Shown: positions 46,335 through 58,125 of the stretch, piece by piece
How positions within the stretch are numbered: the stretch's first letter is position 1
Layout: the number at the start of each line of letters is the position of its first letter
Assembly (NCBI GenBank): GCA_004026145.2
Contig: CP034976.1
Location: 6,006,296-6,070,295 of the forward strand
Reading direction: 5' to 3'
Source: Takifugu bimaculatus
Lineage: Eukaryota; Chordata; Actinopteri; Tetraodontiformes; Tetraodontidae
Length of the DNA: 64,000 bases
Translations under genes and position numbers: made by a program
Notes under the pieces: generated by a model
What the model was told of the DNA's origin: nothing
Databases searched by the model: none
What the model saw: the letters and a program-made list of their open reading frames with translations, nothing else

Positions 46335-46445
46335 GACCACCGCATCAAGCCCATTAGACGCCACGTGTCACATCAAATATCTAATTATCTGCTGTTCAAT
46401 ATTCCCAATTAAGTTGGAGACATCCACTTCGCACATTCACGCGGT
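46335..46445. promoter_or_regulatory. Candidate conserved non-coding element
   Basis: CACGTGTCACATCAAATATC, CTAATTATCTGC, CCCAATTAAGTTGG and GCGGTAATTTAGC cores clustered in about 110 bases. Confidence 0.28.
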
Positions 46446-48888
46446 AATTTAGCAGCGTCGCGCGTGCAGCCGGAGATGATGAAGCTGGCCCTTCTGCGGT
46501 GGGAGACGGAGGAAACGCAGCTGCCTCGCCATCCCCGTGACAGGGAGGCTGAGGTGGCTTCCTGGAGAGAGTGATCGCTCGCTGAGGGAAAGTCCAGAAA
46601 CAAGAACGATCCGCACTAACAGGCCGGTATATTTCCATCCACTCCGGCGGAGCAGGAGTTAACTTTCTTGGCCCTCAGCGTTGTCAGCAAACAGACGGCA
46701 GCTACGTGATGAGCCTGATTGGCGGCCGATGGCGGCGAGATCAGTGGCGGGGCTGTGCGATGGATGCCATCTTGGCCGGCTTCTGATGTGCAGTTTGTCG
46801 CCCAGGCCTCACTAGGAAGGGAAGCCTTGAAAATACTGCTGGCTGTCACTCAGAGAGAAATGTGGTGCAGTTCCAACAAAAGCCCTTCAACAAAAAGCTT
46901 TTTTGTTGTGTCTCTTCTGCTCACAGCCTCCAGCCGCACCGCTCCAGCTATAGGTGAGGGAGGCCATTTAATGTACGCCACAGACAGCTACACTGTTAGC
47001 TAAAAGTCATTCAGTGCTGATCCTGGGTGGCTGATAAATATCCCTTCCCTCCTTTTCCTTTATTTAACCTTATAATTAATGGCTATAGGAATCAAATTCA
47101 AGTTTGGGTACAATGTGCACAAACTAAAGTCTATCATTAGGTGGTGACATCCATACATCATTAAACCTATACATTGTCTTGAGGTCCAGCCTCAGGATCT
47201 GAGGTCTGAGTTATTCTGAGCCGTGTTATGTGTTCGCGGCTCATCTTCATGACGCTCTCCCACACCTGGGGGAAGTCAACTGAGGCTGGACGCTTCCCTC
47301 AGAATCTTCCGATATTTCTCCGTTTTTGCATTTAGGGAATATTTCTCATACTCCAAAACTCGGTTCTGTCCTCTGTGATCGACTTTTTGGGGGCTTGCAG
47401 GAGAGAACAGTTCCCACACTCTCTTTATTATTTGTTTTTGCTCGTTATTTTCTTGCAGTGTCCCGCGGGCCGGCGTTTGCTTGTCTTGTTTGAGAAATGT
47501 GTCACAAATGGGTGCAGATCTCCAGAGAATGTAAATAACCATTAATACCACCACTTAAATGCCCCCCCGCACACTTCAGGTGCCACCCCCTGACTCTCCT
47601 GAACCATTTTTCCCTATTAGCCCCCTCGTTTGCCGTGACAGAGTGGGATTACTTGCTCTTTGTAGCACTTTCCTTCCTGCATTTAACAACAAAACAACCA
47701 AATTAAGACTTTGCCCCTCCCGCTGCCTCTCCCACCCCTGCCTGCTGTGGCTGTTGCCTGTAGCGAGGATTGCTGCTGATAGTCAGGGGATGACGGCAGG
47801 GTCAGCTCTGCCTCCAAGCACATGGGGGGGGGGGGGGGGCTCAGCCGTTCACCTCAACCATTAACCAGCATCCCTGGCTGTTATCTGCTGACCAGGAAGT
47901 AGCAGTAACATCAAACCAGAGGGACCAACGACCCCCATCGGCGGCTGTTTTACCCTCATCCGAGATCACACCGCCTGCTATCCATTGTCCTATAAACCCT
48001 TCTGTTAGAAAAAACCCTCAAATGTGGCACCCAAATGTAAAAATTCACTTGAAAGCAACAACACTGCCCACTGGACAACGAGGTTAGCGTCTTACATGAG
48101 GAAGGAATTCAGCTAAACTGTTGGTTGGTGACTCTCAATGAGTCTATGGAAGCATAGCCAATGAGCTAGCCCAGCTAAACCTGGGACACATGCTATTAGA
48201 AACATCATTCTTAAAGGAACAACAATTCTAAGATTATAAGATGCTTTTCCACCGGAAAATATACCGATTATTGAGAGGTTTTTCCCTTTACCCACGAAGA
48301 TAAAGCCCTGGCTCCTGGGAATGTTGGTGAAGGGTTTGAATCAGGGCTCTTCACAGAGTGCTGAAGGCCTGGCAAATAGGGTCGGACGCAAAGATGTTGT
48401 ATGGAATGATTTTTAGCAGGCAAATATTTTTACATACAACATATGGCATTGATAATTAGTCAAAAACAGCTAGCGATCAAAATTTTCTGCTCACAAAAAT
48501 AGCTTTCTAAGAATATTTTGCCCTTACAAATCCTCCATCTGCCGGCTGAATCGGTCCCAGTCCGACTGTTCCGATTGTTTTCTCGTCGCCGGCTGTAGAA
48601 AGCAGACAAAAGGGCATTTCTGAGTGACTTTGGTCCTTAATGAGGCCTGTTCTGTTTTTTTTTTTAAATAAAAAAACACTGAGACGATGTCCTTATCAGA
48701 CGTTTTCTCCCCTGGGATTGTCACCCGGCGCGGAGTATGTTTCCACGTAAGAGATTTCCCTGACACAAAGGCATCTCTCGTCTATCTGCAAAGCTTCTTG
48801 AAGTGTTTATCCACCAGAACTGACAGAGAGCTGACTTTAATTAGCACTCTCTCCCTTTTTACCCCTCACCCCGCCCCCTCCGCTCCCC

Positions 48889-48889
48889 A

Positions 48890-48953
<64 letters not shown>
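48889..48953. repeat. (CA)n microsatellite
   Basis: About 32 uninterrupted CA units. Confidence 0.97.
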
Positions 48954-48955
<2 letters not shown>

Positions 48956-49140
48956 CCTCGTCAAATTGCATAACTCGGTACTGAACTGTATATTAGGAGT
49001 TTTTTTGGTTGACATATTTGAAGGAGCAGTTCACAGGGAGAGGACGAGCAAGCCGGCTGCTCTCCTCATTTATGGCACATAATTAAAACTAAATGACAAT
49101 TCCACTCTTCTATTTAATTAACCACTTCAGATAAAGAAAC

Positions 49141-49152
49141 TCTCTCTCTCTC

Positions 49153-49192
<40 letters not shown>
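49141..49192. repeat. (CT)n(CA)n compound microsatellite
   Basis: CT run followed by CA run. Confidence 0.95.
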
Positions 49193-49193
<1 letters not shown>

Positions 49194-49434
49194 ATCACCC
49201 AGTTGCAGGTCACGTCCCCAAAGTCCTGTTAAACCTCATAATATTTCAATCCTGGACTTCACCACCTTAGACTGTGCTCGAAAAGCAAAGCCACCTCTCC
49301 CGCGATGGCATTTTCTCGGAGGGGTGGGACGGGGGGGGGGGGCGTCAGTCATCATGACATGCTGTAAATACACTCCAAGGCTCCCCGTTCCAGCCCCCCC
49401 CCCCCCGCGTCCGTCCCGTCATCTGTGAGTTTTT

Positions 49435-49575
49435 CTCAGTGTTAATGATGAAGGGTTTAATTCATCATAACAGCATTCGCACAACCTCTAATTAGCTGCA
49501 ACACTCGTACAACAATGCCAACGTTATCTCCTCATGCAAATGAGCTCTCAGTCTGTTGCGTTTGCTAATTTTATG
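49435..49575. promoter_or_regulatory. Strong candidate enhancer-like element
   Basis: About 140 repeat-free bases containing GGGTTTAATTCATCATAAC, CTCTAATTAGCTGC (TAATTAG at 49489) and a perfect octamer ATGCAAAT at 49534-49541, followed by TTTGCTAATTTTATG. Homeodomain and POU-type sites are packed together and there is no coding frame. Conservation is not testable here. Confidence 0.4.
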
Positions 49576-50324
49576 AAACGGCGGGGCGATAACTACACAG
49601 CCCGTGCTAATCTTCCCCACGTTTAACCCTGGTTTTCTTTTTAATCCGCCATCCATAACAAACAAACAAACAACAAACAATAATCCTATTATCGGCTTGA
49701 TGATTCGCCTGCTTTTTGACTTATTTTATTTTGTTTTAATCTCAATTATGTGCGGCGAGGTACACCGATCGCTGATCTTATCCCCACACGGATGAAGGCC
49801 TGGCGGATCCTCCGTGCTGGTAGCAGGCTGTTGTTTCCCGTGCGCTCGGTTTTCCCCGCATGCATTTGCAGGATGGCATCCCGACACGGTCCTGAGATCA
49901 CAAACCTCCTCCGTATTGACAGCTCATGCTATCACTGTGAGGGATCCCTGTGGTTGTTAGTGAAGGATGAAGCTTTTTCCTGCGTCTGAAATGGCCAACG
50001 CGCAGCCACAGCCTTTATTTTTACACCACTGAAGTAAAATGTCAGCGATAAAAACAAAACCTCAGGTCCAGTCAGAGCAATTACGGCTAAATGTGCACAA
50101 TGAGGCGAGACTGAGCCAGACAGCTGTCACTTACAGGTGTGGCAGGAGTAACTGGGACGGACGGGACAATCACCAGGCTGATGTAAAAGGTTAGATGTTA
50201 AACAGGGAAGGGGAGTCACTCTGAGTGAGTGTGTGCATGTGTGAGTGTGCATGTGTGAGTGTGCGATGTGGGGTGGATGGAGGGTACGTTGATACGTCTC
50301 CTCTCTGAAACCACCAGCTAGTCC

Positions 50325-50425
50325 CTTAAAGATGTAATGACATCTCATAATTAGCATAATGCGCCAACTTGTCAGCTGCTTTCAGTTGTCACACTGCATT
50401 TGTCAGAGTCCAGCCAATTATAGCG
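50325..50425. promoter_or_regulatory. Candidate conserved non-coding element
   Basis: GTAATGACATCTCATAATTAGCATAATGCGCC plus GTCAGCTGCTTTC (E-box) and CCAATTATAGC, ending directly at a G-rich tract. Confidence 0.3.
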
Positions 50426-50434
50426 GGCCTGCAA

Positions 50435-50461
50435 GGGGGGTGGGGGGTGGGGTGGGGGGGT
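50435..50461 (+). repeat. G-rich quadruplex-prone tract
   Basis: Runs of four to seven G separated by single T or TG. Fits the classic four-run G-quadruplex pattern. Confidence 0.9.
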
Positions 50462-50694
50462 GTAACAATAGGACCAAATAAAAGCCCAAATGATTGGTCG
50501 TCATATTCTCTTTACCTGTGATTTCCAGAAAAGTGCTGGTAAAATGTAGTAGAATGTGTTTTGGGGCTTCTTTGAGCTTAATGAAATCTTCAAAGCTACG
50601 TACTAACATACATAGTATTGAACCTTCATTCACAGAAGCTTCCAATTCACCTGGAACTTGCACCTTTATCGGAACATTCTTCACCAGATTTTAG

Positions 50695-50885
50695 AGATGT
50701 GAGGTATGTCGTACCACTCCAGCACTGTAGGTGGCGCTGTGAGCCAGCACAGGCTTTTTTCTGTGGGGGAACTGAACAACATCCAGAAAATATCGCAAGT
50801 TTTAATCTCACTAATCTTGTAAAACACCTGAAAGCTCATCACCACAACAACGTATGGAAGGGACATGAAGCAGCGGTCCAATAAA
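50695..50885 (+). mobile_element. Possible degenerate hAT/ZBED transposase fragment
   Basis: The plus frame here carries FNLTNLVKHLKAHHHNN, close to the C-terminal half of BED zinc fingers in hAT transposases and ZBED proteins (pattern T-x-N-L-x-x-H-L-K-x-x-H). It is preceded by CRWRC/FFC cysteines that do not make a clean finger. The adjacent GTAGGTGGCGCTGTGAG is a motif I associate with fish repeats. No catalytic domain follows. Remnant, not a gene. Confidence 0.35.
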
Positions 50886-51096
50886 GATTAAAAATGATCC
50901 AAAACGATTCTTGATGAAGATAATTGTCGCTTCTCGTCTCTTAAACTCGTCAGGTCGCCTCCCTGCTGTTTTAAATAGCGCCATTGTTATTGCAAGGCTG
51001 GGATTCCTCTGTTCCGAATGAGACCACCAGCTCGCATGCACCGTGTCGCTCGCTAACACCACCATTCATCAGTCTTGTTTTAATCCATCTCCATAC

Positions 51097-51118
51097 CACC
51101 CCCCCCCCCCCCCCCCCA
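51097..51118. repeat. C-homopolymer run
   Basis: Run of about 21 C. Length uncertain. Confidence 0.9.
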
Positions 51119-52817
51119 TCACACAGTCATGTCTCAGCAGACGTATATATAATGTATCTGAGCAGAAAAAGAAATGGAGGTGACAGAGTCAGTAGTTACT
51201 ATGATCAAATATCATAGCTGGAGGCTAACTGGGCTTCAGGGCCCACTGACAGACACAATCCACGGGGAACGGGGGGGGGGGGGGGGAGGATGCGAGGTAA
51301 AAGATGGCCCCGCATCGGTATAAATCACCGTTGCGGAGGCTAATCTCTCAGGGTCTCTGGCAGGATAAATACTTTGCTTATAGATCCAACACGCCTCGGT
51401 CTCCGCCACTCATCGGGCACGCTCAGTAGGCACAAGGCCTCCCTGGGCACGGAGCCCCCCCACCCCACCCCCCCCTTACATCATCGCTCACTCTCATCTG
51501 TTTTTTCGCTCTTTCAACAGGGAAGGCTGGCTGGCTGACTGCAAGAGCGATGGGAGGGATATCGTTCCCATTTCTCTTAATTTCCTCACCCCTCCTTTCA
51601 CTTCCAGAGGGAAAAAAACACCTCCATCCAGTCAACAAGCCACATTTGATCCTCGTGTGTCTTATTTCTCCACGAAAGTTTCTCTTGGATTTCCCGTCAG
51701 GGGATTTTTTTATTTTTTTTTGACGGCGCGAGGGCAGAATATAGATTTTTTCCCCCCACTCCATCTAAAAAGTGAGCTCCATCAAGGCCGTTGACAGATT
51801 CCGTCCATCCTCTAACAAAGCCTTTACTGCTCACAACCTTCCCTTTCACCTTCCCCTCGTTGATTAAAGCCTTAAACACTCGGGTTTGTTCCCAAACGCG
51901 GCGCTCGCAGGTCCGACCAGGCTCCACCTCATTGGTGGACGGCTCTCTGGTCCTTTCACAACGGTTTCTGTCTCACCTATCTCCTCTTCCACGCCGTTTT
52001 CCATGTTTTGGATGAGCATGTCCCCTGCTTCACCCCTTCCATCTCCACAATGGCGAGGCGAAGACCCCCCTTCCCCCCACCTCCCGGTAATCTGGCCCTG
52101 TCTGTAACAGTGGAGGTGCTGCCTGATTGAAACAAACGGCCGCTGATTGCTGATCAGCCAGCTGTAAAGCCGGGCAAGGATATGAGCTAATGAAAAAATG
52201 GACCTGATTTGAGAGGCGCGGCGCGTCGCTCACCCCGCGAGCCCCTCTGTCCCCTGCTGTTACACTCTTTCCCTCCGCCCCCCCGCCCCCACCTGCCCGT
52301 CATTGTCAGCATTCCTGAGGTTTACAGGCGCCGAGAAATGGCCACGGAAGGTGCTAAAAGAGCACAAAAACGACAACATCTTGAAGCCTTTTTAGCCGCA
52401 CGAGTGCAACACAGGGATGCTGTTTAGAATATGTAGCAATTACCAAGTAGAAAACAGGCTAAAAAAATGCATAAATAACTAATTCTGAATATCATTTGCT
52501 TTAATATCCAACAAATATTTCCGTAATGAAAATGAAGGATCACTCTAATAGCATACAAAGGGATATTTTGTGCACATAATGGACCACTTAGGCCACAATG
52601 AACATCTTGTGTTTGAGTTTGCACATTTTGATATTCTACCCTTCCCATTTTGATGCATACAAAGGCACAAAGTAGCACACTCTGACCCCCCCATCTTGTA
52701 GGGTCAGTGCTAAAGTGGGCAATAATTGCCAGTGGCGACTCATTAGAATTGGTGATTTGGTGAAAGTAAAGTGGAAATGTGCAGAGAAAAAAACAAATAA
52801 CTGCACGGGTGATGCGC

Positions 52818-52849
52818 ACACACACACACGCACACACACACACACACAC
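52818..52849. repeat. (CA)n microsatellite
   Basis: CA run with one CG interruption. It lengthens an open minus frame by encoding Val-Cys repeats. Confidence 0.95.
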
Positions 52850-52979
52850 TGAAGCTAGCGCGCATGCACAACGAAGCCCAGGCGATGAATTAAAATCTCC
52901 GTGACCCTGTGTACACAAAATTAGCCACAGGGCCAACAGATCTGCATTAGAGCAGCGCATAGTAACAGAGAAGACCTCT

Positions 52980-53235
52980 AATTGGGGGTCATTATTTAAG
53001 CTGAGAGAGGGAAAAGGCTGAAGACTCTCATTTTCACTCCTCTTTCGCCTCCTTTTCTTATTTGACAGGCGCAGTAAATTAAGAAAGTGGTGATATTTAA
53101 TACCTTTTAACCTCTCCAAGACAGTTTTCTGATCAATTACTAGAGCAGGCTGTAATTGTTGGCCGGGATAATGATTCGGCGTGCGAGAGAGCTCCGCTCA
53201 GATGAAGACCTGAGTGCAATTACCTTAAACCCCTC
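52980..53235. promoter_or_regulatory. Strong candidate enhancer-like element
   Basis: About 250 repeat-free bases with TTATTTGACAGGCGCAG (Meis/TGIF-type), GTAAATTAAGAAAG, GATATTTAATACC, GATCAATTACTAGAG, GGCTGTAATTGTTGG and GGGATAATGATTCGG (K50-type), ending GTGCAATTACC. This is among the densest AT-core clusters in the window, with no plausible exon. Confidence 0.38.
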
Positions 53236-53759
53236 AAGTGTGCTGATGTCTGGGGAAGAGCTTCAGTGAGGCGGGTGGGGAGACAACCTGCAGGGGAACT
53301 GCCACAAGAGGAGACGTAAGATCATCTGGACTAAACCCGGCTGGCGTGGGATATAACTTCTGTTGCGTGGGACTGATCATCAGGCTCCTAATCTGGGATC
53401 AGACTCTCCCACAGCCTTCAGGGTTCTGGAGCATCCAGACCCAGAACTGGCTGTGGCATCACTGAGATAGTTGGGCTAGCCCTCCGGCTAAACCATCCAT
53501 GTTTATTGTTGGACAGAGAAAAAGGAAAATGGCTAAAATTCATTGTATCAGTTGATTACAGCCCCCCAGTCTTGCATTCAGCTAACGGTCAGTAGCGGCT
53601 AAAAAACAATCCCGAGTGATTGTAAAGTTAGCGATAAAAAAAACCTGCCTAGCTTTAGCGCTGCTGTCACAACATGTTGCACGTTACTGTGTTGGTATGT
53701 GTGACTGTTACCTGCTCTTGATTTGTTAGTTTGTGTTAAGTAGCAGCTGATTTTGTTTA

Positions 53760-53985
53760 TGTCATGCGCAGGAACTCCACCCACCTACTTCCTGCCATTA
53801 CTACGTTTTCCCGCCACTTTGTCAACACACCTGATTTTCATTTGTGTTGATGGGGGGGGGTATTTAAGCCAGTCAGCCTTCCTGCCTGGGCCAGATCGGG
53901 CCAGTAAAGTTCCTACGTCTCGCCAGAACTTTTGTAAGTGTGCAGCCTTTGTTTTCTATCAAAGGAGGTTTGAGTTTTGCTTTTG
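53760..53985 (+). mobile_element. Possible degraded LTR (gypsy/sushi-like)
   Basis: Layout resembles a fish gypsy LTR: CACACCTGATT, then a TATTTAAG box (53862) followed by GGGCCAGATCGGGCCAG and CCTACGTCTCGCCAGAAC. The edges and target duplication are not clear and no internal coding region is present. Family assignment is from memory of similar LTRs and is tentative. Confidence 0.35.
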
Positions 53986-55169
53986 TCAATAATAATAAGT
54001 TATCATCCATGAATAAGTCATTGGAGGTTTTGATGATCACGGTGAACATCAGGGGGGTCAAAGGTTGAGGTCAACTTTCAATGTGGAGTTTACGGCTCCT
54101 GGTTTCCTGTTTGTGGGCTGTTCCTTCCTCTCGCCCAGTGACAAACGGGGGACGAGTTGTTTCTGAAAACCGGAGTTTTCCATGAATGAAAGGAGGTAAA
54201 GACCAGGATGAGGGACTTCCTGGGATCCATCCCAGCTATGAGCAGCCTGAGCTTGTGCATCCCACAGCAGACGGGTCGAGACAATCGGCTGGTTTCAAGT
54301 GGAAGCGCAGCTTTAGTTCGTTAGCCTCCAACTGCTCCGCTGTTCAGCATAAGAGCAGCGTTTGTCAGGGGAGGTGAAAGCAACACGATTTCAAACAAAA
54401 CAAACATTTTCTGCTTTTTTTTTTTTTTTTGATTTCCTCAAGTATCGAACAGTTGGTGGTGTTATCTGGCTCGGTGACCCGGCGCTCGCAGCAGGCGGGG
54501 CGGAGTGGCGTGGCCTGACCTCCTGTCTGCGGCGAGGCTGGCTGCAGGCTGAGGAGGGGAGGGGAGACGGGCAGCGAAGGACGAGGGCGAGCGAGAACAC
54601 CACACGCGTGCACGGGAACACACTGGCACGAACCTGCTGCCGCCCTCCCATCCCCCATCATCAAATATGTCCAGGCCATCTGCTTTTTTTGCACAAGTAA
54701 ACAACAACGAGCCGTCAGCGGCACCGAGTGAGCATTTAATATTTAATACCGATAAGTCGCCGTGGCGACGGCAGCAAGAGGACTCGTGTTTGTGATGTGC
54801 TACTGAGTGGTGGGCTAGCGCTAATGCTAACGCCGGTGGAGCTACATTCCATCCATTTTATCCACTAACGACATCCTGTTTCGCGTTAGCCGGGGACGCT
54901 GTTGTGGAAATATTTTCCCATCAGCCTCCACTTCCTCCACCATCTGGCGTCATCAGCGAGTCGCGGCGCAGGCGGGAAACGGCGCCGGTTTCCGGTTCCG
55001 CGCGTGAGTCGGCTCTGAAAGTTTCCGTAGACTTGGCAACACGGACGCGGCCGGCCGGCATTGAAACGCCGGGACCAGGATGATTTACGCCCATGGCCGC
55101 TGAGATGATGAGCGCAGCAGATGTTTTACACTTTCTGACCATTTATTTGTGCAGAGGGGAAGGGTGGGG

Positions 55170-55221
55170 AAGGGTGGTGGTGGTGGTGTGGGGGGGGGGG
55201 GGATGGTGGTGGTTGGGGGGG
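55170..55221 (+). repeat. (GGT)n and G12 tract
   Basis: GGTGGT repeats with two long G runs. Quadruplex-prone and length-unreliable. Confidence 0.88.
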
Positions 55222-55395
55222 GTATAATTAGGATTTATGGAGTGAATCTGCAGCGTTGCAAAGGCGACTGATGATGCCTCCTCTAAGAGGTGTCTTTGTC
55301 TGCTAGGTGAGGGATAACGGACGGCGCCATGTTGACAAGGGCAAGGACGAGACACTGGGTGCTTGAGAGCTGCTGGCGGGGGCCTTCATCTGTGG

Positions 55396-55397
<2 letters not shown>

Positions 55398-55436
<39 letters not shown>
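55398..55436. repeat. (CA)n microsatellite
   Basis: About 19 CA units. Confidence 0.95.
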
Positions 55437-55441
<5 letters not shown>

Positions 55442-56011
55442 AACACTCAAGCCCAGAGACAGGAACAGCAGTGTTTTAAGAATGGACCCCTACATTCCAA
55501 ATGCACTGACAAATACTGGGAAGGGAGCGTGTCCCCCCCCCCCCCCCACTCCAGCATGTTGTCCCATGTCCTCACGCTCAGATGGAAGCAGCAGATCCTC
55601 CCCAGGAACGGAGGAAGAGCTAAACGTGCTGCTTCTGTTTGAGTGTTCTGACGCCAGCAGTGCTCTAGAGAAGCTCCTCTAAATCCACCTAATGGGGGCT
55701 GGAGCAGATGACTCCCATTTGTATTTCTGCCCCCCCCTTCCCCAGTCTGCAGCCTGCCAGCCGTCATTAAACTGCTTATTTACAGTAAACACCGCCATAA
55801 TCCCGTCACAACCTCTCCGCCGTCCTTTGGCCGAGCCCGGGCCGATGGTGTGGCGAGACGCTCCAGCTTTAAATGGATATCAAAGTGACGATATCTGGAC
55901 TTCTTTTTAGCTCCCCCCCCCCCCTTCTCGCACGGTTTGTTTGTCTAAATGTTGGTGCTTTGGAAGAGCTCCACAGCTGTGGGCACCTCCATCACACTGG
56001 AGGTATAACTC

Positions 56012-56012
<1 letters not shown>

Positions 56013-56050
<38 letters not shown>
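56013..56050. repeat. (CA)n microsatellite
   Basis: About 19 CA units. Confidence 0.95.
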
Positions 56051-56053
<3 letters not shown>

Positions 56054-56432
56054 TCACTCACACTCTGACAGGCAGCCATGTTGGGCTGGCAGCTCAACAA
56101 CACAAAGCTTTTATCTGTCAGTGGTCAAGCCTGACTGAGCCCCCGCTACATTAGAGGCACTCACACACACACATGCACACACACAGCCTCGCACACACAC
56201 TTTGAAAAAGCGCCATTTCTATTTTTTTCCCTTTTAAAACCTGGCTCAAATCTGCTCTTTTCCGGAAATTAGCCATCTGTGCTGCCCGTGAGTGACAGAA
56301 TGTTCATATCAATCCTTCCAGGAGATGATGAGCGCCCCGTCTGCACAGACAACACCCCCACACGCGGACACATGGCCGCATATTTCGGGGAACCTTTTTT
56401 TTTTTTCTCTCTCTCTCTCTTTGGAAAATTTA

Positions 56433-56472
56433 GCTAGGTTTACCTCGCACGTTTGCGCGAGGTAAACCTAGC
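56433..56472. repeat. Perfect 16-bp inverted repeat (hairpin)
   Basis: GCTAGGTTTACCTCGC (56433-56448) and its exact reverse complement GCGAGGTAAACCTAGC (56457-56472) are separated by eight bases. It follows a T run and a (CT)n tract. The stem is too short for a typical microRNA precursor. No flanking transposon is recognised. Confidence 0.95.
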
Positions 56473-58054
56473 GTTGGACCCACATGTCACACAAGATGGA
56501 GGAGAGCCGGAGCAGATCAACACAGACGCACATTTCCAGCCTCTCCTGCAGGACAAAGATGGCTGCTGCCTAATGAATCTTAGTTAACGCCATTAGATTG
56601 AATGATGACTGTTGTCCCTGCGCTCCTTCCTGTGCATGCCCCCCCCCACCACCTCCCTTTCTTCTTCCTCTCTGCTTCTCCACGCTTGGATTTCAACGAA
56701 TGGCTTTCATCAGCAAAGCGCGTCTCATTAGCGGCGATGATGCGCCGTATGTTGATCATCATCATCTGCGAGTGGACCGATGAGCGATGAATGTCGGCCG
56801 TAATGGAGGCGACGGCGACGCGTCCCCCGTAAACCCGCCGCGACGATCCCGCGCTAATTACCCCACGTAGCGTCGTTACCGGCCGCGGCGGCGCCGGTAG
56901 GAGCAGGAGTGGAAATGACAACCATAATGAACCATATCAGGTGCATCAATCCAGCTAACGGGAGCTACATTTGCTGTACAATCGCTCAAGGATTCACCAA
57001 AACTGAAACGTCAACGCGGACGCCGTTGACCCTTTGACAGGACCACCATTAGTGAGCGCCACAGACCAAAGGATGTGGAGAGGACGCTGGTTTCTTTCTC
57101 TGTTTGTGGGTGTTTATTAGCAACCTGGCACCTCACGCTAACTTGCAAATTGTAGCGAGCGAGCTAGCGCAATGCTAGCCGGCCCGTCTGGCCTCTCACC
57201 GCTCTGGCTGTCCGTGCCGATGCCACCCTTCGGAATCTGACTGTGGCCTCGGCACAAGTGAGGCCAGGAGAGGGAGAAACGCTCCGGTCTGGGAAGCAGT
57301 GGTCAAACTGGGAGCTGCAGGAGGGTTTTGGGTCGACACCACAAGCAAGTTCAACCTTCAGGATGCAGAACTTCAGCCCTTTTGTTGCTTTCAGACACGC
57401 AGCCGCCGTAGCCGCCTCTTCCTGCCCCGTCATGTCCTGTCCAATCGGAGGCTTCCAACTTTTTTTTTGAGAGAATGTAGCGAGGAAAGCACCCGTGCAC
57501 CTCTGCTTTCAGTTTGGGGAGATTTACGAGCGCACCAAACCAAAGAGTGTAAGAATGTATACTGAGAGCAGGTTTGGGGGGAGAGATTTACGATCCGCCG
57601 TGTGGGTCGTAATTTAAAGTTCATGCTCACATATATCACATTTTCGATCACATAGATTATGAAAGGGAACAAATTTATCACACGCACGCACAGGTAGCGC
57701 ATGTGGTGGTTCCAAAAAACAGCTCGGAACACACGTGCTCCAAGTTTGGAAAGACTCTAAACTTTGCTGTCTGCGTCGCATGTGTAGCATAAACATGCTA
57801 ACAGCTAATGTAGTTATGGGCGAGTGTTTTCTGGGTGGTTTGAGGGTCACATCAATGTCGGAGCGGCCTGCTGAAACCAGTTTTACAGGTTTGTCCTGGC
57901 TTTTCTCTGATTTACGGTTCTGATCTGCTGAATCTTTCACGCTCCACAGAGGCTGAAACCTACTCTGTTCTGGAAACACACACGGGCGTCTATTTCTGTT
58001 CCTGTTTGTTAAATATTAACCACACATTCCTGCTGTCTCATCCACAGCCTATAG

Positions 58055-58056
<2 letters not shown>

Positions 58057-58122
<66 letters not shown>
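58057..58122. repeat. (GT)n microsatellite
   Basis: About 33 uninterrupted GT units. Confidence 0.97.

Positions 58123-58125
<3 letters not shown>

Noticed and set aside
52424..53119. 231-codon open frame on the minus strand
   Set aside because: It runs through a CA tract (Val-Cys repeat) and a non-coding, AT-core-rich block. No recognisable domain, and codon use looks random.
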